This document shows, one piece after another, positions 1-13,068 of a stretch of DNA of 64,000 nucleotides. Origin of the DNA: Heliocidaris erythrogramma (Eukaryota; Echinodermata; Echinoidea; Camarodonta; Echinometridae); contig CM046869.1 of the NCBI GenBank assembly GCA_025617745.1, positions 10,559,168 through 10,623,167 on the forward strand, written 5' to 3'. The stretch's first letter is position 1. Every line of letters starts with the position of its first letter. The notes beneath the pieces are model-generated. The model saw only the letters and a list, made by a program, of their open reading frames with translations, was not told the origin of the DNA and searched no databases. A program made the translations under genes and the position numbers.

Positions 1-1443
1 GGTCAGACTGTCAGAGTATTCTCTTTCTACACTGCACTCGCGTTTAAGGTCCCGGGTTCGAATCCCGCTCTTTCTTGCTGATAATTTTTTCAGTTATGAA
101 TCGATAACGATAGCGTTTATTCCGTTATAAATAACTGAATTTCAACAATGAAAACCAAGAAACTTGACTAATTATTTCCTTGTTCAGGCGGATTTAATGG
201 CGGCTGGGCATAATTAGTCGCACCCACGGACGCTAGATGGCGCTATCGCGCAAGTACACAGATAGTCAATGCGTGATTCGGCCCGCTATGCATGCACACA
301 CTTCCGATACTGCCTGTGTTAAGCGAATGACAAGCGAATGAATCTGAGATTTTTTCTTTCTGTGATTGGTCCCCCTATGTTTATCAATGACGTATTCTGC
401 ATGCCTGTGTGTTCATCGACCCGGGATGCGGGATGCCCTTTGCATCCCACCAAACCCAGGATTTTTTCCCTGAAGGAGCTAAGAAGTGGCGGTATGTATG
501 CAATTTTAGGCATTTTTATCGCTACTTACCTTGTTCTTGTATAGTTTGAGTGGTTGATTTAGTGAAATGTGTCAGAATCTTTGCATTTTATGGCAGTTGA
601 GTTCGTTATCTATCGATGCGTCATTGAATAACCGTGCCGCAGTGAATCGCCTATGCCTGTGAGAGGCATAGAAATGGGCTTGTCATGCAGTCAGCCCTTC
701 GATTTTGGGTTTTGACTATCGATAGTACATGCCTAACATAGCAACGAAGAATATGTCAACGTATTTTTCAGCACATGATATGGACTATTTAGCCCTCATT
801 TTTCACTATTTATGAGATTTTCAGGTAAGTTTTGAGCCATCTATGTGATAATTGGAATATTAAGCATTATTTTAAGGCATGATTTGTGACTGTGAGTGCT
901 GTTTTTATTTTTTTGTGGCAGTGGCTACCATAATATTAATCACGACTTTGGCCCTCTTTAGAATATCATCAGGAATAATATAGAATTAAGCTTTGAGGAA
1001 TATTAAAGAAATTCTTCTTCATTTCAGGTCAAAACCTTACGCGGCCAGACATAGGGCTCCAGCCAATCCGCAGGTCCCCTAAAAGCGCGCTATTTTATTT
1101 CCAGTTCTGCCTGACTATGAATACATAATGAGCATGAACAGCCAGGAACATCTCATTTGCAAACTATTGAATAGACTACTTATCATTCACCAATTGTCAT
1201 GAGTTATACATCAAATAAAAGAAGAGGGATCAGAGATTTGTGACATGCTTTTATTGTGTTCAAAATAAAAGACGAAATTGGTAAAAAATGGTGTTCCTTT
1301 TATGACAAAAAATGGAAATGAAATGAAATATAAATCTGGCCAAAACTACCATAGTTTTATTGTGAGCCAGGGCAAATTTGACATGAGCGTAAAGGGCATT
1401 TTCTGTACTTTCCAAAGATTGAAATAACATTAATGTGCACTTC

Positions 1444-1739
1444 ATGACAGGGTCAGGATCCAGCAATATGTAACCAATGTACACATTTTGTCTTTAAAAA
1501 AGTCAATTCCAGCATTCCGATTGGTTACCACCACGCAAGATGTTTTCTCACAGCTAGGCAACAGCTATGCGCATGTTTGCGCAAGGATGAAGCAACAGGT
1601 TGCGCATTGTTTCATTCAACGCGCACTTGGTTACAGATGGCTCGCTTGCCAATCACAGGGCTAAGATTCTATGGTCTTGACCATGGTCTTGACAACGGAT
1701 AATCTGCGGCTGAATATTGCTGGATCCTGACTCTGTCAT
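1444..1739. mobile_element. MITE-like unit inside duplicated segment
   Basis: About 25-base inverted repeats bracket this 296-bp unit. The left end reads GTCAGGATCCAGCAATAT after GACAGG, and the right end is its complement with one mismatch (ATATTGCTGGATCCTGAC). The same unit is present in copy B at about 34862-35155, so it was there before the segment was duplicated. No coding capacity and no clear target duplication were seen. Confidence 0.6.
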
Positions 1740-2760
1740 AAATTTATGGATGTTTTGAATGTAACAATGAAAAAGATGAGATTCCAGCGCTTCCATACAT
1801 ATGTGTCTTGATGGCGGCTCATATACTTTTTATATGTCTTTTAACAACTTGAAATCTTGTGAAAAAAGGGCTTTTGTATGACTATTTCATCAGTTATTTT
1901 AAACAACTTATTTCTAAACTTCTGACTGAAACAAAATGTCCCCGTGTTGGTAAACTATTCATTTATTTTTGCAGAAAGTCTAATGAGCACACCATTAATA
2001 TTTATTGAAGAACATAACTTTAAAGATGACCATGCGATACAGCCGACTGGGTGCAGGGAGAGAGTCCATTTCGGGCACTGGAAATAAAATGCGCGATTTT
2101 TGCTCATTTGCATACGACCTGCGGTCTGACTGGCTCCCCATCAATAATATTCATATTTTTTTTTCACCTTTTTTCACCTTTCTCTCCACAGGCAACACCT
2201 GTCCTCTTCATTCATAACGTTCATTATATTCATCATTAGGATACTCATTCTGATGTCATTATTTCACCCTTTTTCCACATGTATTTCTTTCCTCAACAGG
2301 ATGACTCGTTTCTCTCCACAGATTATCTCCAACAGGATTTCATGTTTCTCTACTCAATTTGTTCATTACCACTGTTTTTTTCACCTTTCTCTCCGCAGCC
2401 ACACCTGTCCACTTCATTCATAACATTTATTATATTTATTATTAGTATACTCATTCTGGTGTCAATATTTCACCTTTTTCCACACGTAAGTGAAGTATGT
2501 TTTAACCTTAATTTCTTTCCTCAACAGGATGTCATGTTTCTCTCCACAGATTACCTACGGTCCTAATCCCCCTTTTGTTTCCAACTTATCCAGACAGTTA
2601 AATGGTTTCTTAGTCCTATTGTTCACTTGTTTTCAATGTTTTTTCAACGCAGGATTAGTTTGATGTTACTTATCCTTTCAATGCAGGTAACTTGATGTTA
2701 TTTATCCTTTCAATGCAGGTACTTTGATACTGTTACTACATGTATTTCTTTCTATACTAA

Positions 2761-3514
2761 TAAGCCACTTCGGGGATGCATTCTGAGCATGAGCAGATAA
2801 AGGTCATCTGTACCAAATTCTAAAACCCACTGACACTAATATTCGATATGTGCTCATGAATGTCATGTAATCATTATTCAATTATGCACTAATGGTGCAT
2901 TCCATGATATCCAGGTGGAAGTATTCTTTTTAAAGGGGGAAACAAAAGCTATTCATGAGGCACCTCTATCACTCCCAGAGTTATTTTTCTGAAGTGCACA
3001 TAAAGGGACCCTCCATGTCTAAAATATCTGTGGATATTTGGGGTCATTTGTACCTAGACCGAAAATTCTGTCTCTCGTTCGTAGCTCTTCACTTAGAGAC
3101 AGAAATGCTCCATTCACTCGCCTGTGCAAACCGAATCCCATTGACTCACACACTATACCGTTTGAATACGGCTGGAAGATTTTCAAACGGAGAAAACCTT
3201 GGACCCTGAATTACCTGAAAAAGGAGCATTAAAAGGAATAACAGTCAAATTGGTAAGTTGAACATGTTCGTTTAAGTATACAGCCTAGGCCTAATCTATT
3301 TAATTTACACAAATATTGTTAAAATGTGAATAATACGATTTACAAAAACCACATGCCTACTGTCAAGCGGTTGACAGTGAGTTTGCACAGGCGAGTGAAT
3401 GGAGCGTTTCTGTCTCTAAGTGAATGGCCGACCCTATCCAAATAAGAGGCTAACGAACGAGAGACAGAAAATTTCGGTCTAATTTGTACCACGCGCTAAC
3501 CCCGAACTGGCTTA
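2761..3514. mobile_element. 754-bp TIR insertion absent from the second copy
   Basis: Copy B reads straight through this site (junction 36177/36178), while copy A carries 754 extra bases. The ends are inverted repeats: TAAGCCACTTCGGGG at the left and CCCCGAACTGGCTTA at the right, 14 of 15 matching. A second, inner inverted repeat of about 90 bases (about 3040-3130 against 3385-3490) contains TCTGTCTCTCGTTCGT. If the ends are read as AGCC...GGCT the flanks are TA/TA, as in Tc1/mariner, but copy B lacks that extra TA. No transposase is encoded, so it is non-autonomous. Confidence 0.75.
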
Positions 3515-4863
3515 TTCCGTGATGTTATTGTTTGCCTCCATTTTAAAATTGAATTGCCTAACAATACAAACAAGTTGTCATGGTTGTGATCACTCATAGG
3601 TACATTCCTATACTTCGTGTGTATAATGTAGGCAGTCATACACCTCATCTTTTTAAAACACCACTGCACAAAAGTCACCAATATTCACTCAAAATCGGCA
3701 TTTAATTTTCAAAAAACCGACCCCAAAATATCCAAGAAATACAATAAATTCAACTCACCAATGTTGGAAAGATATTTACAAAAATGAAATCCGCAATTTA
3801 CTGTTGATTCTCGCGAAACGAGCTATCGGAGTCATTGTGTACATTTCCTGGTCGCCGCGGGCGCTGACATCTCCCCAAAAGAGTTTTGTCCTCAAAAATT
3901 CGGTCCCTATGGCGTACACGGAAAAGTTCCGATTTTCTGTGTGCGCGATCGTAAAGATCGATGTGCCCTTGCGATCCCGAGTTTCTTCGTGGACAAAAAT
4001 TATATTGGCCGATTTTAGTCTAAGACATCGGCAGTTTGTAAACAACACGCGATCGCGAAACAAATCGGCGGGATTTCTCCGGTTTTGGACAAGATTTTGA
4101 CTTTGGATTTTGCTGTAAATATCAAAAGTTCTTCCTAACGGCCATTTGAGGTAGGAGTGAGATTTTTAAGGGCTGAATTTGAAAGCAAGTATTTAAAATA
4201 TTTATCTTATTTCCCCCCCCCATACCTTTAGTACATGCGACAGAAAATACCAACTATTTTACAGAAATGTACCCGGGAGTGGGTTGTGATAGAGAATTAG
4301 AAGCTGTAGAATTTCTACCGCTTCATATATAAATTCTGCTGATTTATTCGCTCTTCTTATTCTCCTGACGACGGCCAGAGCATTCTGACCGGAACGTGGA
4401 GTTATTCCAACTCACATGGTTGTACCGCAAACCTTTTTTCTGAATATTCATATATTGGATGAGTGACCTGGCCTGACTCGGCGGCTGATGTGTATATAAT
4501 TTACTACGGTCCCATTTATTGAAAATCGCGGGGGTTCAGCCTAAACTAAATATTTTAGGATAAGTTGTGATTTCGACTATTAATACTTACTGACGCCCTT
4601 GTTTCTTCTGTGGTTGTACGTGTGGTAGTTTGTGCAAACGTTGTTCTTGTACTTGCCATTTTGGAGTTTATTAAGAACCTTCAGAAGGCAAAACAAGGGG
4701 TGTTTAAAAGATTATTTCTTGACTAGCATCTACTCTTAGTCTTAGTCTTACTTGATTGTTCGATCCTGTGTATAATACGTATGCCGCTTGTCTAGTGACG
4801 TCAACAGCGCTGGTCGATTTTGATAGTTACGTCACTGATGCAGAATTAGAAGTCACGAGAAAT

Positions 4864-5511
4864 CCGACCTGGGGAGGATTTCACTAACGCTTGCGATGCA
4901 TCGTTAACCCTTCGTAAGGGCTTGAACCCATCGTAAGGGCCTGAATCCATCGCCCGTGGACGATGGGTTGCTCTTCGATTTCACAAAGCTCCTGCGAAGG
5001 GTTCACCGTCGCAAACTCATCGCAACCTAGCGGATGCTCAAAGGGTGATCGTAGACCCTTCGTAGAGCTGCGATGGGTTCAAAAAGTAACTTCCTGTCCC
5101 AACGGAGCGTATGGCGCGAAATCTCTTACAAGTTAAATTCGCTTTATTTAATTTGTTTTCATTGTGAGGGTCTGTTTTAAACTTATCTCAATCATTTGTG
5201 GTTCGAATTCTGATGGTAAAGATAAAACGTTACCCTTTTTAAAAATGGCCATACTTTTCTACAACTTCCTGCTTTTAATTATCTTGTAGATGAAATGTTT
5301 GTAATTATTTTTCAAAACGTCTTTTATTTATTTTCTTTTTAATTATTAATTATTATTTTTTTCAATGTAGGGCCTATTATACGTTAATTCATTATCATTG
5401 CATTCATCCTTTTTTTTGGGGGGGGGGGGGGGGAGGGGAGCCGGACAAATAAACTTAAACCATGTGCCGCCCAGAAGAAAAAGGATGGTAACTTTGAGAA
5501 AATGTTTAAAT
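4864..5511. other. Intergenic; word-repetitive GC-rich block
   Basis: From about 4864 to 5080 short related words recur on both strands (CCCTTCGTAAGGGC, GAACCCATCG, CGATGGGTT). They give several small hairpins not present in the second copy of the upstream segment. The rest is AT-rich with a poly-G run at about 5418-5433. No coding region or RNA gene was recognised. Confidence 0.4.
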
Positions 5512-5868
5512 CAGTGGCGGATACAGAGGGGGGGGGGGGGGGGGGGCACTTCCGGCCCGTGCCCGACCCCCCCCCCCCCCCTTGGAAGAAAAGTATGCAT
5601 TTTGACCATATAGGATCCTCCCTTTTGTCAATTGTGCCCCCCCCCCCTCCCCTTTTATAATGAAAACCTTTTTTTGGTTTTGTTTTTGTTGTTTGTCAGA
5701 TATTTAAAGAGGGAAACTGGACCACCATACCTCCCCCCCCCCCCACTGAGCGACTTTTCGAGAAGCTAGCAAGACCAAAAAATATGGGTCTACCTTTTCC
5801 AAAAGTTGACAAACCTGCATTCGTGTGCCCCCCCCCCCCCCTTATACTAAATCCTGGATCCGCCCCTG
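5512..5868. mobile_element. hAT-like MITE with internal poly-G/poly-C
   Basis: The left end CAGTGGCGGATACAG and the right end CTGGATCCGCCCCTG form an imperfect terminal inverted repeat. CAGNGGCGGANCCAG ends are common in hAT-superfamily elements. G runs follow the left end and C runs precede the right end. The 8-base flanks do not match exactly, so the boundary is provisional. Confidence 0.4.
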
Positions 5869-8481
5869 AATAAATTACTTGCTTTCTCCATTTTGCTAAC
5901 CTACCTGCCATTCCTTTATTTCCTCTTTTTCTCTTCTCATTACTCAACATTTCTTTCTCTCTTATAAGCTTACTATATAGATAATAAGTCTACACCCCCT
6001 GTTCTTGAATCATTTATTTCACTCTTGCTACTTGTTTCCTCCCCCTCTCTTTTTTAGCCTCTCTTTTTTTTTCTCTCTCTCTCTCTGTATCCCATTGTTT
6101 CGAAATATGATATTGAAACAATATTATGTACAAACCCCTTTCATAATATATTTCTCAGCACATTAATGTTACTCTAACTTAGAATTTCAACTTGTTTTAC
6201 ACATACATGTATGACAGATTTCATGAGTATAAACATATATGAATTACAAATCCAACTGGCAATGTCTTGTCATTCAAAGTCTTCAGCTCCACATGGATTT
6301 TATTAGTTAACGATCAAAGAAGTTTCACACAAAGTGGCTGAAAAAAAATAAAAATATTTCCTGATATTTACATAATAGTTGCTCGGTGTAAATTGCAATG
6401 AAAGTGTTGTTAATCGCAACTCAATCTCATCCAATCTAAATTAACAAGTATTCGCAATGGATTTCGAGATAGACTACAGGCATATTTGCGCGATGGGGCT
6501 GATGATTCTTCCCAGCATTTTAACTTACTTTCGGGCATAAACTACCCATATATTACGATATCCGGTCACCTCGCTGCCCAAATATGAGTTGGTGGTTGCC
6601 CGATTATCGGCACTTTCAAAATCCTCGGGTGGGTGTGGGGGCAAGGGGGCCTGCAGCCCCCTCCCCCCCCCTCCGCCTCATATGCCTATGAATTCGGATT
6701 GAATCAATATACTTTTTAGGGAATTTATAATTCAAGTTCAAGTTATAGTTCAATTGGCTGTTCTTTAAAATCAACACATTGCATATAGGATATTTAGATG
6801 AAGATACGATTCCAAAACAGAACTATGCCATAACGAATATAATCCAAAATAAATTTTAATTATGCATTTTGAGACCCCTATAACTTAAAAGGCTGTTCGC
6901 AGAACATGGTTGATATATATATAAAGATGTAGCTCTACTCGTGTCATATAAAATTTTACTATTTGCTAAGTGGGAGTCAAATATAACAGACAAGTTGGTA
7001 AATTATGCACAAATTAGCATTTTACATCATTCTGCAAATAATGTCAGTAGTCACATTAAAGAAATATAACACCTTAATTACTACTAATCACGGCCAAACT
7101 CTAAGGAAACAATTTTCTTGTTGAATGACATTACAAAGAGCAGGCCAGTCTGAATGCAACTTGATAAATAAGTAAACATTATGGCAATGAACTAAAATTC
7201 AAGAAGAGAAGATCACCTTTACCAAATGTATTTGTAAGAAAAAGAAACCAGGAAAAGAGAAGTAGCAGAAATTCCAGATGGCATTCAGTAAGTTCCTCAT
7301 ATTCTTTGAGTATAAAGAAATCCACTTTGGTATTTCAATATTAATATCAACAATACAAACTGACAACATAATTATCAACATACAATGATTGCAATCAGAG
7401 GCATCACCAGCGGCAATATAATAGTTGGGGGAGTCATGGACTGAGGGGCAATAAATATCATGGGGGGGGGGGGGGGGGCACACAGTGGCAGACCAAAAAT
7501 TATTTCACTACTAAAGTTGGACTCCTGTTCCCCTCTTCTCATGCCTGGTGCCTGGTTCCAAGCACTGTTTGCCATTATTCATATCTCTCCAAATTAATCC
7601 TAATTGTAAGTTTACCCAGCTCACTGAACATCGACATGTTGGATGTGTAATCGCCCCTAAAATTAAACTGTTAATGCTCCTCTCCTTGTACATTTCAATC
7701 ATATGATTGCATCAATAATTGTTTTTAGTAGTGTTCTGCACAAAAGACAATCATTATTTGCAACACAATAATCATAATTATAAGTTTTACCACTAGCCCG
7801 CATTCAAACTAGTTCATTAGTAACAATAGGATGAGAGTCCTCTGCTGATTTCTTGAAAATCCATGGACTCGTTGTAACGTGATTTTAAAAACCTCAATTT
7901 TCTCATATTTTTAGTGTCATCGTCACCTTGTCAATTGGTAGGTGATGCATCTCAGGTGTTTCTTTCTTTCCTGCTTTCTTTACCTTCTTTCCTTCTGTTC
8001 CTCCTTCCTTCATGGAATTCATGTGACCGTGGTCTAATAAAAAGTGAAGAAAAAGACGTATGACTTTAATATCCTTAATTTCCAGTCAAAATGAAAAAGA
8101 GGCAAGATGAAGCTGCATGTACATGTATATCTTATTTAAAAGTCAAAAGTTGACACTGAAATTGGTCCATCAATGCATCTTTATTTTCAAAGTAGGTAAG
8201 GATGTAAGCCCGCTTTTATGATTTTCAAAATGTAAAAAACTGAATAGACAAATTATTGGATTGAAACATGAACCGCTCTAACAGACAAGCGAGTTTCAAC
8301 ACGAGAGAAGGGGGGGGGGGGGGGGAGACTGCTCACGGCTTGGGAGAGTAGGATCAATGTAAATTTAAGGGGCATTATGTTTTATGTTTCTAGAACACTG
8401 AATAAACAAAACAAAATTGTTGTAGTTATAACAAAAATGAAGATTTGCAAAGTGGATGTTCCATATGTGACTAAATCCTAC
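5869..8481. other. Intergenic, no gene recognised
   Basis: AT-rich sequence with a (CT)n tract near 6066-6086, a C-rich block near 6655-6675 and a poly-G run near 7460-7477. Open frames here are short and driven by low-complexity runs. If the candidate gene at 8482-9083 is real, its downstream exons should lie here, but none could be assigned. Confidence 0.4.
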
Positions 8482-8566
8482 CTTCCAATAGGTATCATCT
8501 CTACCCTCCCATTGCGATATCTGGAGTCTCGCCTCACGCACATATTTTGTTGAACGTATTCTCCAC
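8482..8566 (-). CDS. Candidate internal exon joining exon 8893-9083
   Basis: This 85-bp exon is bounded by CAATAG| at its 5' side and GGAAG|GTAGGATT at its 3' side. It enters at phase 1 and leaves at phase 2. Joined to the upstream exon it encodes GGEYVQQNMCVRRDSRYRNG followed by RVEMIPIG with no stop. The downstream exon was not found. A poly-G run (about 8687-8699) sits in the intron between them. No domain was identified. Confidence 0.4.
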
Positions 8567-8892
8567 CTATTGAAAGAGTAAAGTGACAGAAAAAAAAGAT
8601 TAGGGGCAGGGTGATTTGGGGTGGGTTTTTTTGTTGTTGTTGATCATCTTTACCTGTTTGACAACGCATATTATAACAGCTTGTGGGGGGGGGGGGGGTG
8701 ATAGTAAAATATGATTTAGATATCAAGCATATCAAGCAACAAAAACAAAAAGTTTTGATATAATTCTTGGTGGCAATTTAGTGTATCAATTGCATCACAC
8801 TTAAATGTTCTTAGTTTCAGACTAAATGAAACTTGGGAGTCCATCAAGACATGCCATACATGCAAATGTAAATTATACAAACATAGACCTAC

Positions 8893-9083
8893 CCGTTTTA
8901 TTCCAGCTACATGACAATTTCTTCACGATTTCGTTGAAGTCCTGCACTCTCTTCTGCATTTTCTCCTAACTCTTGTCACTTCTTCCTCTGAGGCTACATC
9001 TTCATCTTCTTTCATCCCCACAAGTAAAGATGAGACCATTGGAATTTGCATGGTTACACAGAGCTCTTATGCTAGTCTGACTT
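8893..9083 (-). CDS. Candidate start-containing exon of an unidentified gene
   Basis: On the minus strand a pyrimidine tract and TTTCAG end the upstream intron at 9084. The exon runs to a donor reading ACGG|GTAGGT at 8892. An ATG at 8957-8959 (AAAATGC) opens a frame of 22 codons plus one base, ending KKLSCSWNKT, and an in-frame stop lies just upstream. The frame continues without interruption into the exon at 8482-8566. A second ATG in another frame lies further 5'. The product was not recognised; the case rests on the matching splice phases. Confidence 0.4.
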
Positions 9084-10088
9084 CTGAAAGTAAAAGAAAA
9101 TATGGAATAGGTTATTACTTAGTAAATCAATGGATGTGAATTTTTTTTAAGGGGGGGGGGGGGGGTAAGGAGATTTTTCTTTCATCGGTCTGAAAAATCT
9201 GTTGGAGAAGAATGAACGAACAACATGGCTCATGATTATATTTTTAAATCCAGCTACAATATGCAAATGTAGATCTAACATTAGATCAGACCCTAGCCTA
9301 GGCTTAGATCTACTGAACAGGAAATTCCAAAGAACTCAAGACAAAATCAAAGCAAGTAAACTATCTAAGAGCACATTCTCGGACAATTCAGTAATTCACC
9401 CAGTTGGGAGCCAGATTCAATCAATGTAAGAAAGGATAGGCCTAAGTCTAGGAAAGTACGAAAATACACCAGACGGTGGTCTGTAGACGAAGAAGAAGAA
9501 GAAGAAAAAGAAGACTCTAATAAGTTAGACCCTGTTAGACTGTCCTAAAGTGAGATCTAACAATGTTACTGTTACTTTAGTCTAGGCTAGTCAACACTGC
9601 TGGTTCTACATTGTCTATGATCCCATCAAACAAATTTTTAACAATTAACACTGAGAATCATTTTGAGTAGGCCTAGGGTCTAGATGTAACCGTTCCAAAG
9701 TTAGGGCCTAGTCCTAGATTCTAATCTTGAGTCTACTGTCATAAGTTAGAATAGAATAGATCTAGGCCTACGTTAATCCTATGTTACATCATTTAGATCG
9801 AATAGGCCTAGATCTCGGTCTACTAACTTAGTTAAGACTTAAAGACATGATTATAAACCTAAATGAACAAGTAGAAATGGCAGCAGAAATGCAGGGGCCA
9901 GCTATCTTAAGCAAAATGCTTGAATGAATAGCAGCCAGTGGAAAGGGTTACATGGAAAGCATAATTAATATAAAATGTCTATATCATAAATGCGATGTCA
10001 CTAACTGAAAAAAAATTATTTCTTACTACAAAAAGAAGGGAAAGGGGGAAGGAAAAGGATTGAAGTGAAAAGTGTGCAAGTGAGAAGT
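9084..10088. other. Intergenic; CTAG/AGGCCTA-rich low-complexity DNA
   Basis: A poly-G run lies at about 9152-9165 and a (GAA)n tract at about 9488-9513. From about 9280 to 9850 the words TCTAG, AGATCTA and TAGGCCTA recur many times, giving an unusual palindromic-hexamer composition. No coding evidence was found. Confidence 0.45.
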
Positions 10089-13068
10089 TTACAAATAAGT
10101 GGATAGCAAATACTTCTTTAACGAAGCTTTAAAGAAAAAAGAGATACGGCGTGTTTAATATCATGAGGTAAAATTGTTCCAAACATCTGGACCGTGATAT
10201 CTTATCGTTTTTTGAGCTATTATTAATTTTGGATTTGTTAAATGAAGATCTGATGAATGTCGTGTCGGGTAGGAATGGACATCTCTGTTGTAGATAAAAT
10301 ATTATGAAAGGATATTGGTGTAGCGTTGGTGGAAAATTTATACATAAATATAGCAGTTTGGTAGGTGTGAATATCGTTAATTTTCAATGTTTTAAACTTA
10401 TGAAATATAGGATCGGTGTGGGCTAAATAATGAGAATGAGAACAGATACGGAGTGCTTTCTTTTGAAGACGCAACATAGTGTCTATATTCATTTTGTTAC
10501 TATTTCCCCATACTATGTTACAGTACGATATATGTGACAAAATAAATGAGTTGTAGAGCATTAATAGTGATCTTTGAGAAAGATAATATTTCAATTTATA
10601 TAAAATACCTATGCCTCTTGCTACCAACATGCTAATGTTACGAACGTGACTATTCCAAGTTACATTTGAGTCGATCAATATACCTAGAAATTTTGTTTCA
10701 TGTTTTTCAGTAACGGGCATGTCATCAATGAAATATTATTGCGAAATACATGTGTAGAATTAATGTGTTTAAAGTACGTGAAGTTTGTTTTGTTTATATT
10801 GAGGGAGAGTTTATTGGATTTAAACCACAATGATAATTTCTTTAGTTCTAGATTCAGAGTTGTAACAAGCATGTTTAAATTTTGGTGTGAATAAAATATG
10901 TTAGTATCATCTGCAAATAAAACGTATGTTAGTAAAGGTGATGCATTGACAATATCATTCATATATATTAAAAACAGTAAGGGCCCTAAGATTGAGCCTT
11001 GTGGTACTCCACATTTCACAGTACATATATTAGATGATTTGGATTTGAAATTAACATATTGACGTCTATTATCTAAGTAGTCCTTAAACCAGGAAAGTAC
11101 GATCCCTCTGATGCCATATGTCTTTAATTTACATAATAATATAGCATGATCCATTGTATCGAATGCCTTCGATAAATCCATAAAACCCCAACAGTGTGCT
11201 CCTTTTTTGAAAATGAATCAGTTATTTTGTCGTAAAGTTGTAAAATTGCGTGGTCGGTCGAATGATTTTTTCTGAAGCCATATTGGTTGGGAATTAATAG
11301 TTTATTCATATCCAAAAAAGAGTATAAACGTTTGTAAACAATTTTTTCAAGTATTTTAGAAAAGCTTGGTAACAACGAGATTGGGCGATAATTTGCAATA
11401 AGGCATGGGTCATCTTTTTTAAATACTGGAATTATTTTGGCAAGTTTTAGTGAATCAGGAAAAATTCCCTGGGAAAGAGATAGATTGAAAATATGTGCCA
11501 GCGGGGAAGCCAGGAAATGAATAATTTGTTTTAATAGATGTACACTTATTCCATCATGGCCACTAGATTTAGAAGGACTTAGAGATCGAACAATTTCTAA
11601 AATTTCATGAACATTCGTCGGATTAAAAAATAATGAGTGCTCGGTATGATTATTAAGATATTGTGAAAAATCACTATCATTAGTATCAATCTTTGAGGCC
11701 AATTTGGGCCAACATTGGTAAAATATGTATTAAATGCATCAGCAATAAGACCATTGTCTTTAATGTAATTTCCATTCTCTAATAATTCAACATTTTGTAC
11801 ATTTTCTCTTTTTTTTACCTAACATTTCATTAATTGTATGCCACAATGTTTTGTTATTGTCTTTATTGCTTTCAATTTTGTCAGAAAAATATGATTTTCG
11901 TGCTAAACGGATAATAGAAGTTAGCTTATTACGGTATTTTTTATATTTGTTTTGATGTGCCAAAGTAGGTGATTTAAGTGATATTTTATATAATCTATTA
12001 CGAGTAAATATTGATTTTATTATTCCTTGAGTGATCCACGGTTGTTTATTCTTCTTTTTGCTGGAGGTTATTCTTGTCAGAGGCACATTTTTATCATAAT
12101 AATGAAGAAGTTTGTTTATAAATATTTCATATGAATTATTAGCCTTTGTCTCATGAAAAACATCTTGCCAACTTTCTGTACTCAAATCTGTTTTTAGGGA
12201 CTCTATGTTGCGTTTGGTTTCTTTTCGTCGAGCAATGTGTTCTTTATTTGAATGTTGATGCAAGCGTTTATTATCTGAACATATCGTGAAAATTGGTAGA
12301 TGGTCTGAGATATCGTAATATATTATTCCATTACCATCTGTACTCAGTACGTTAGAGAAAATGTTGTCAATTATTGTATGTGTTGTATTTGTAATCCTCG
12401 TAGGTTTGTCAATAAGAGTTTGAAAGAAATGATGATAACAAATTAGTAAAAATGTTGCCCAAGGGCAGTGTAAGGCAGAGAGAGATCTATATTAAAATCT
12501 CCCATGAGGTAAATGTCTTTGTTTTCTCGAGATATGATTTCAAGACATGATTCTAATTTATCTAAAAATATATCAGCTATGTTATTTGGTGGTCTATAAA
12601 TTACACGACTATTTTATTTTTATAGTTATCGTCAATAATTTCTATAAAGGGTTTCTACGCCGTTAATTATAATATCATGCCTCACTTTATAATGCAGATT
12701 ATTGTGAATATAAAACGCCACACCGCCTCCCTTACCATTTTTGCGATCTATATGGTTAAATGTGTAATTCTCGATATCAAATATGGGAGGGGTCGTTGAG
12801 TGTAACCATGTCTCTGTCAAAGCTATTACAGAAAAAGGAAATGAATTTAATATAGATAAAAATTCATTGAAAGTTCAAAGTTCTTTTGCAAACTTCGGAT
12901 ATTTATGTGTATTACGCTGAAAAAATTTCGTTTACCATTTTGGTTTGTTGAATTAAAAGTAGAAATGAATTCTTTTGCAGTATAGTATTTGCTCTGGGAA
13001 TTAAATAGTTCATCATTTAATATATCATCCATATCCATGAATGAAGAACAAATTGGTATGCAGTACAT
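10089..13068 (-). pseudogene. Decayed non-LTR retrotransposon (Crack/Daphne-like, CR1/L2 group)
   Basis: Read on the minus strand, frame fragments appear in element order. First comes an endonuclease start (VIHINIRSLQKNFE, about 12850-13068), then endonuclease middle motifs (ETWL and DRKNGKGGGVAFYIH, about 12632-12820). These are followed by a linker (11787-12263) and a reverse transcriptase with [42 protein letters not shown] and FADDTN (10684-11702). The C-terminal domain has SYCNIVWG and LQKKALRI (10238-10720). A last piece, GPDVWNN then SLKKYLLSTYL, ends at a stop at 10089-10091. At least four frameshifts separate the pieces, so no functional ORF remains. The clade assignment is by motif resemblance. 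Confidence 0.85.

Larger units (their letters stand above)
1..4863 (+). repeat. Duplicated long segment, copy A (partner 33411-38986)
   Basis: Positions 1-2760 match 33411-36177 almost base for base, and 3515-3590 and 4310-4863 match 36178-36230 and about 38440-38986 in the same orientation. The stretch 3590-4240 matches 37500-38165 in the opposite orientation. The match stops at 4863/38986. It extends left of the window, because base 1 already lies inside the repeat. No conserved coding frame spans both copies. The first bases are the end of a tRNA-like head with a B-box (GGTTCGAATCC). It could be a segmental duplication or one very long non-autonomous element; the sequence does not decide. 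Confidence 0.85.
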
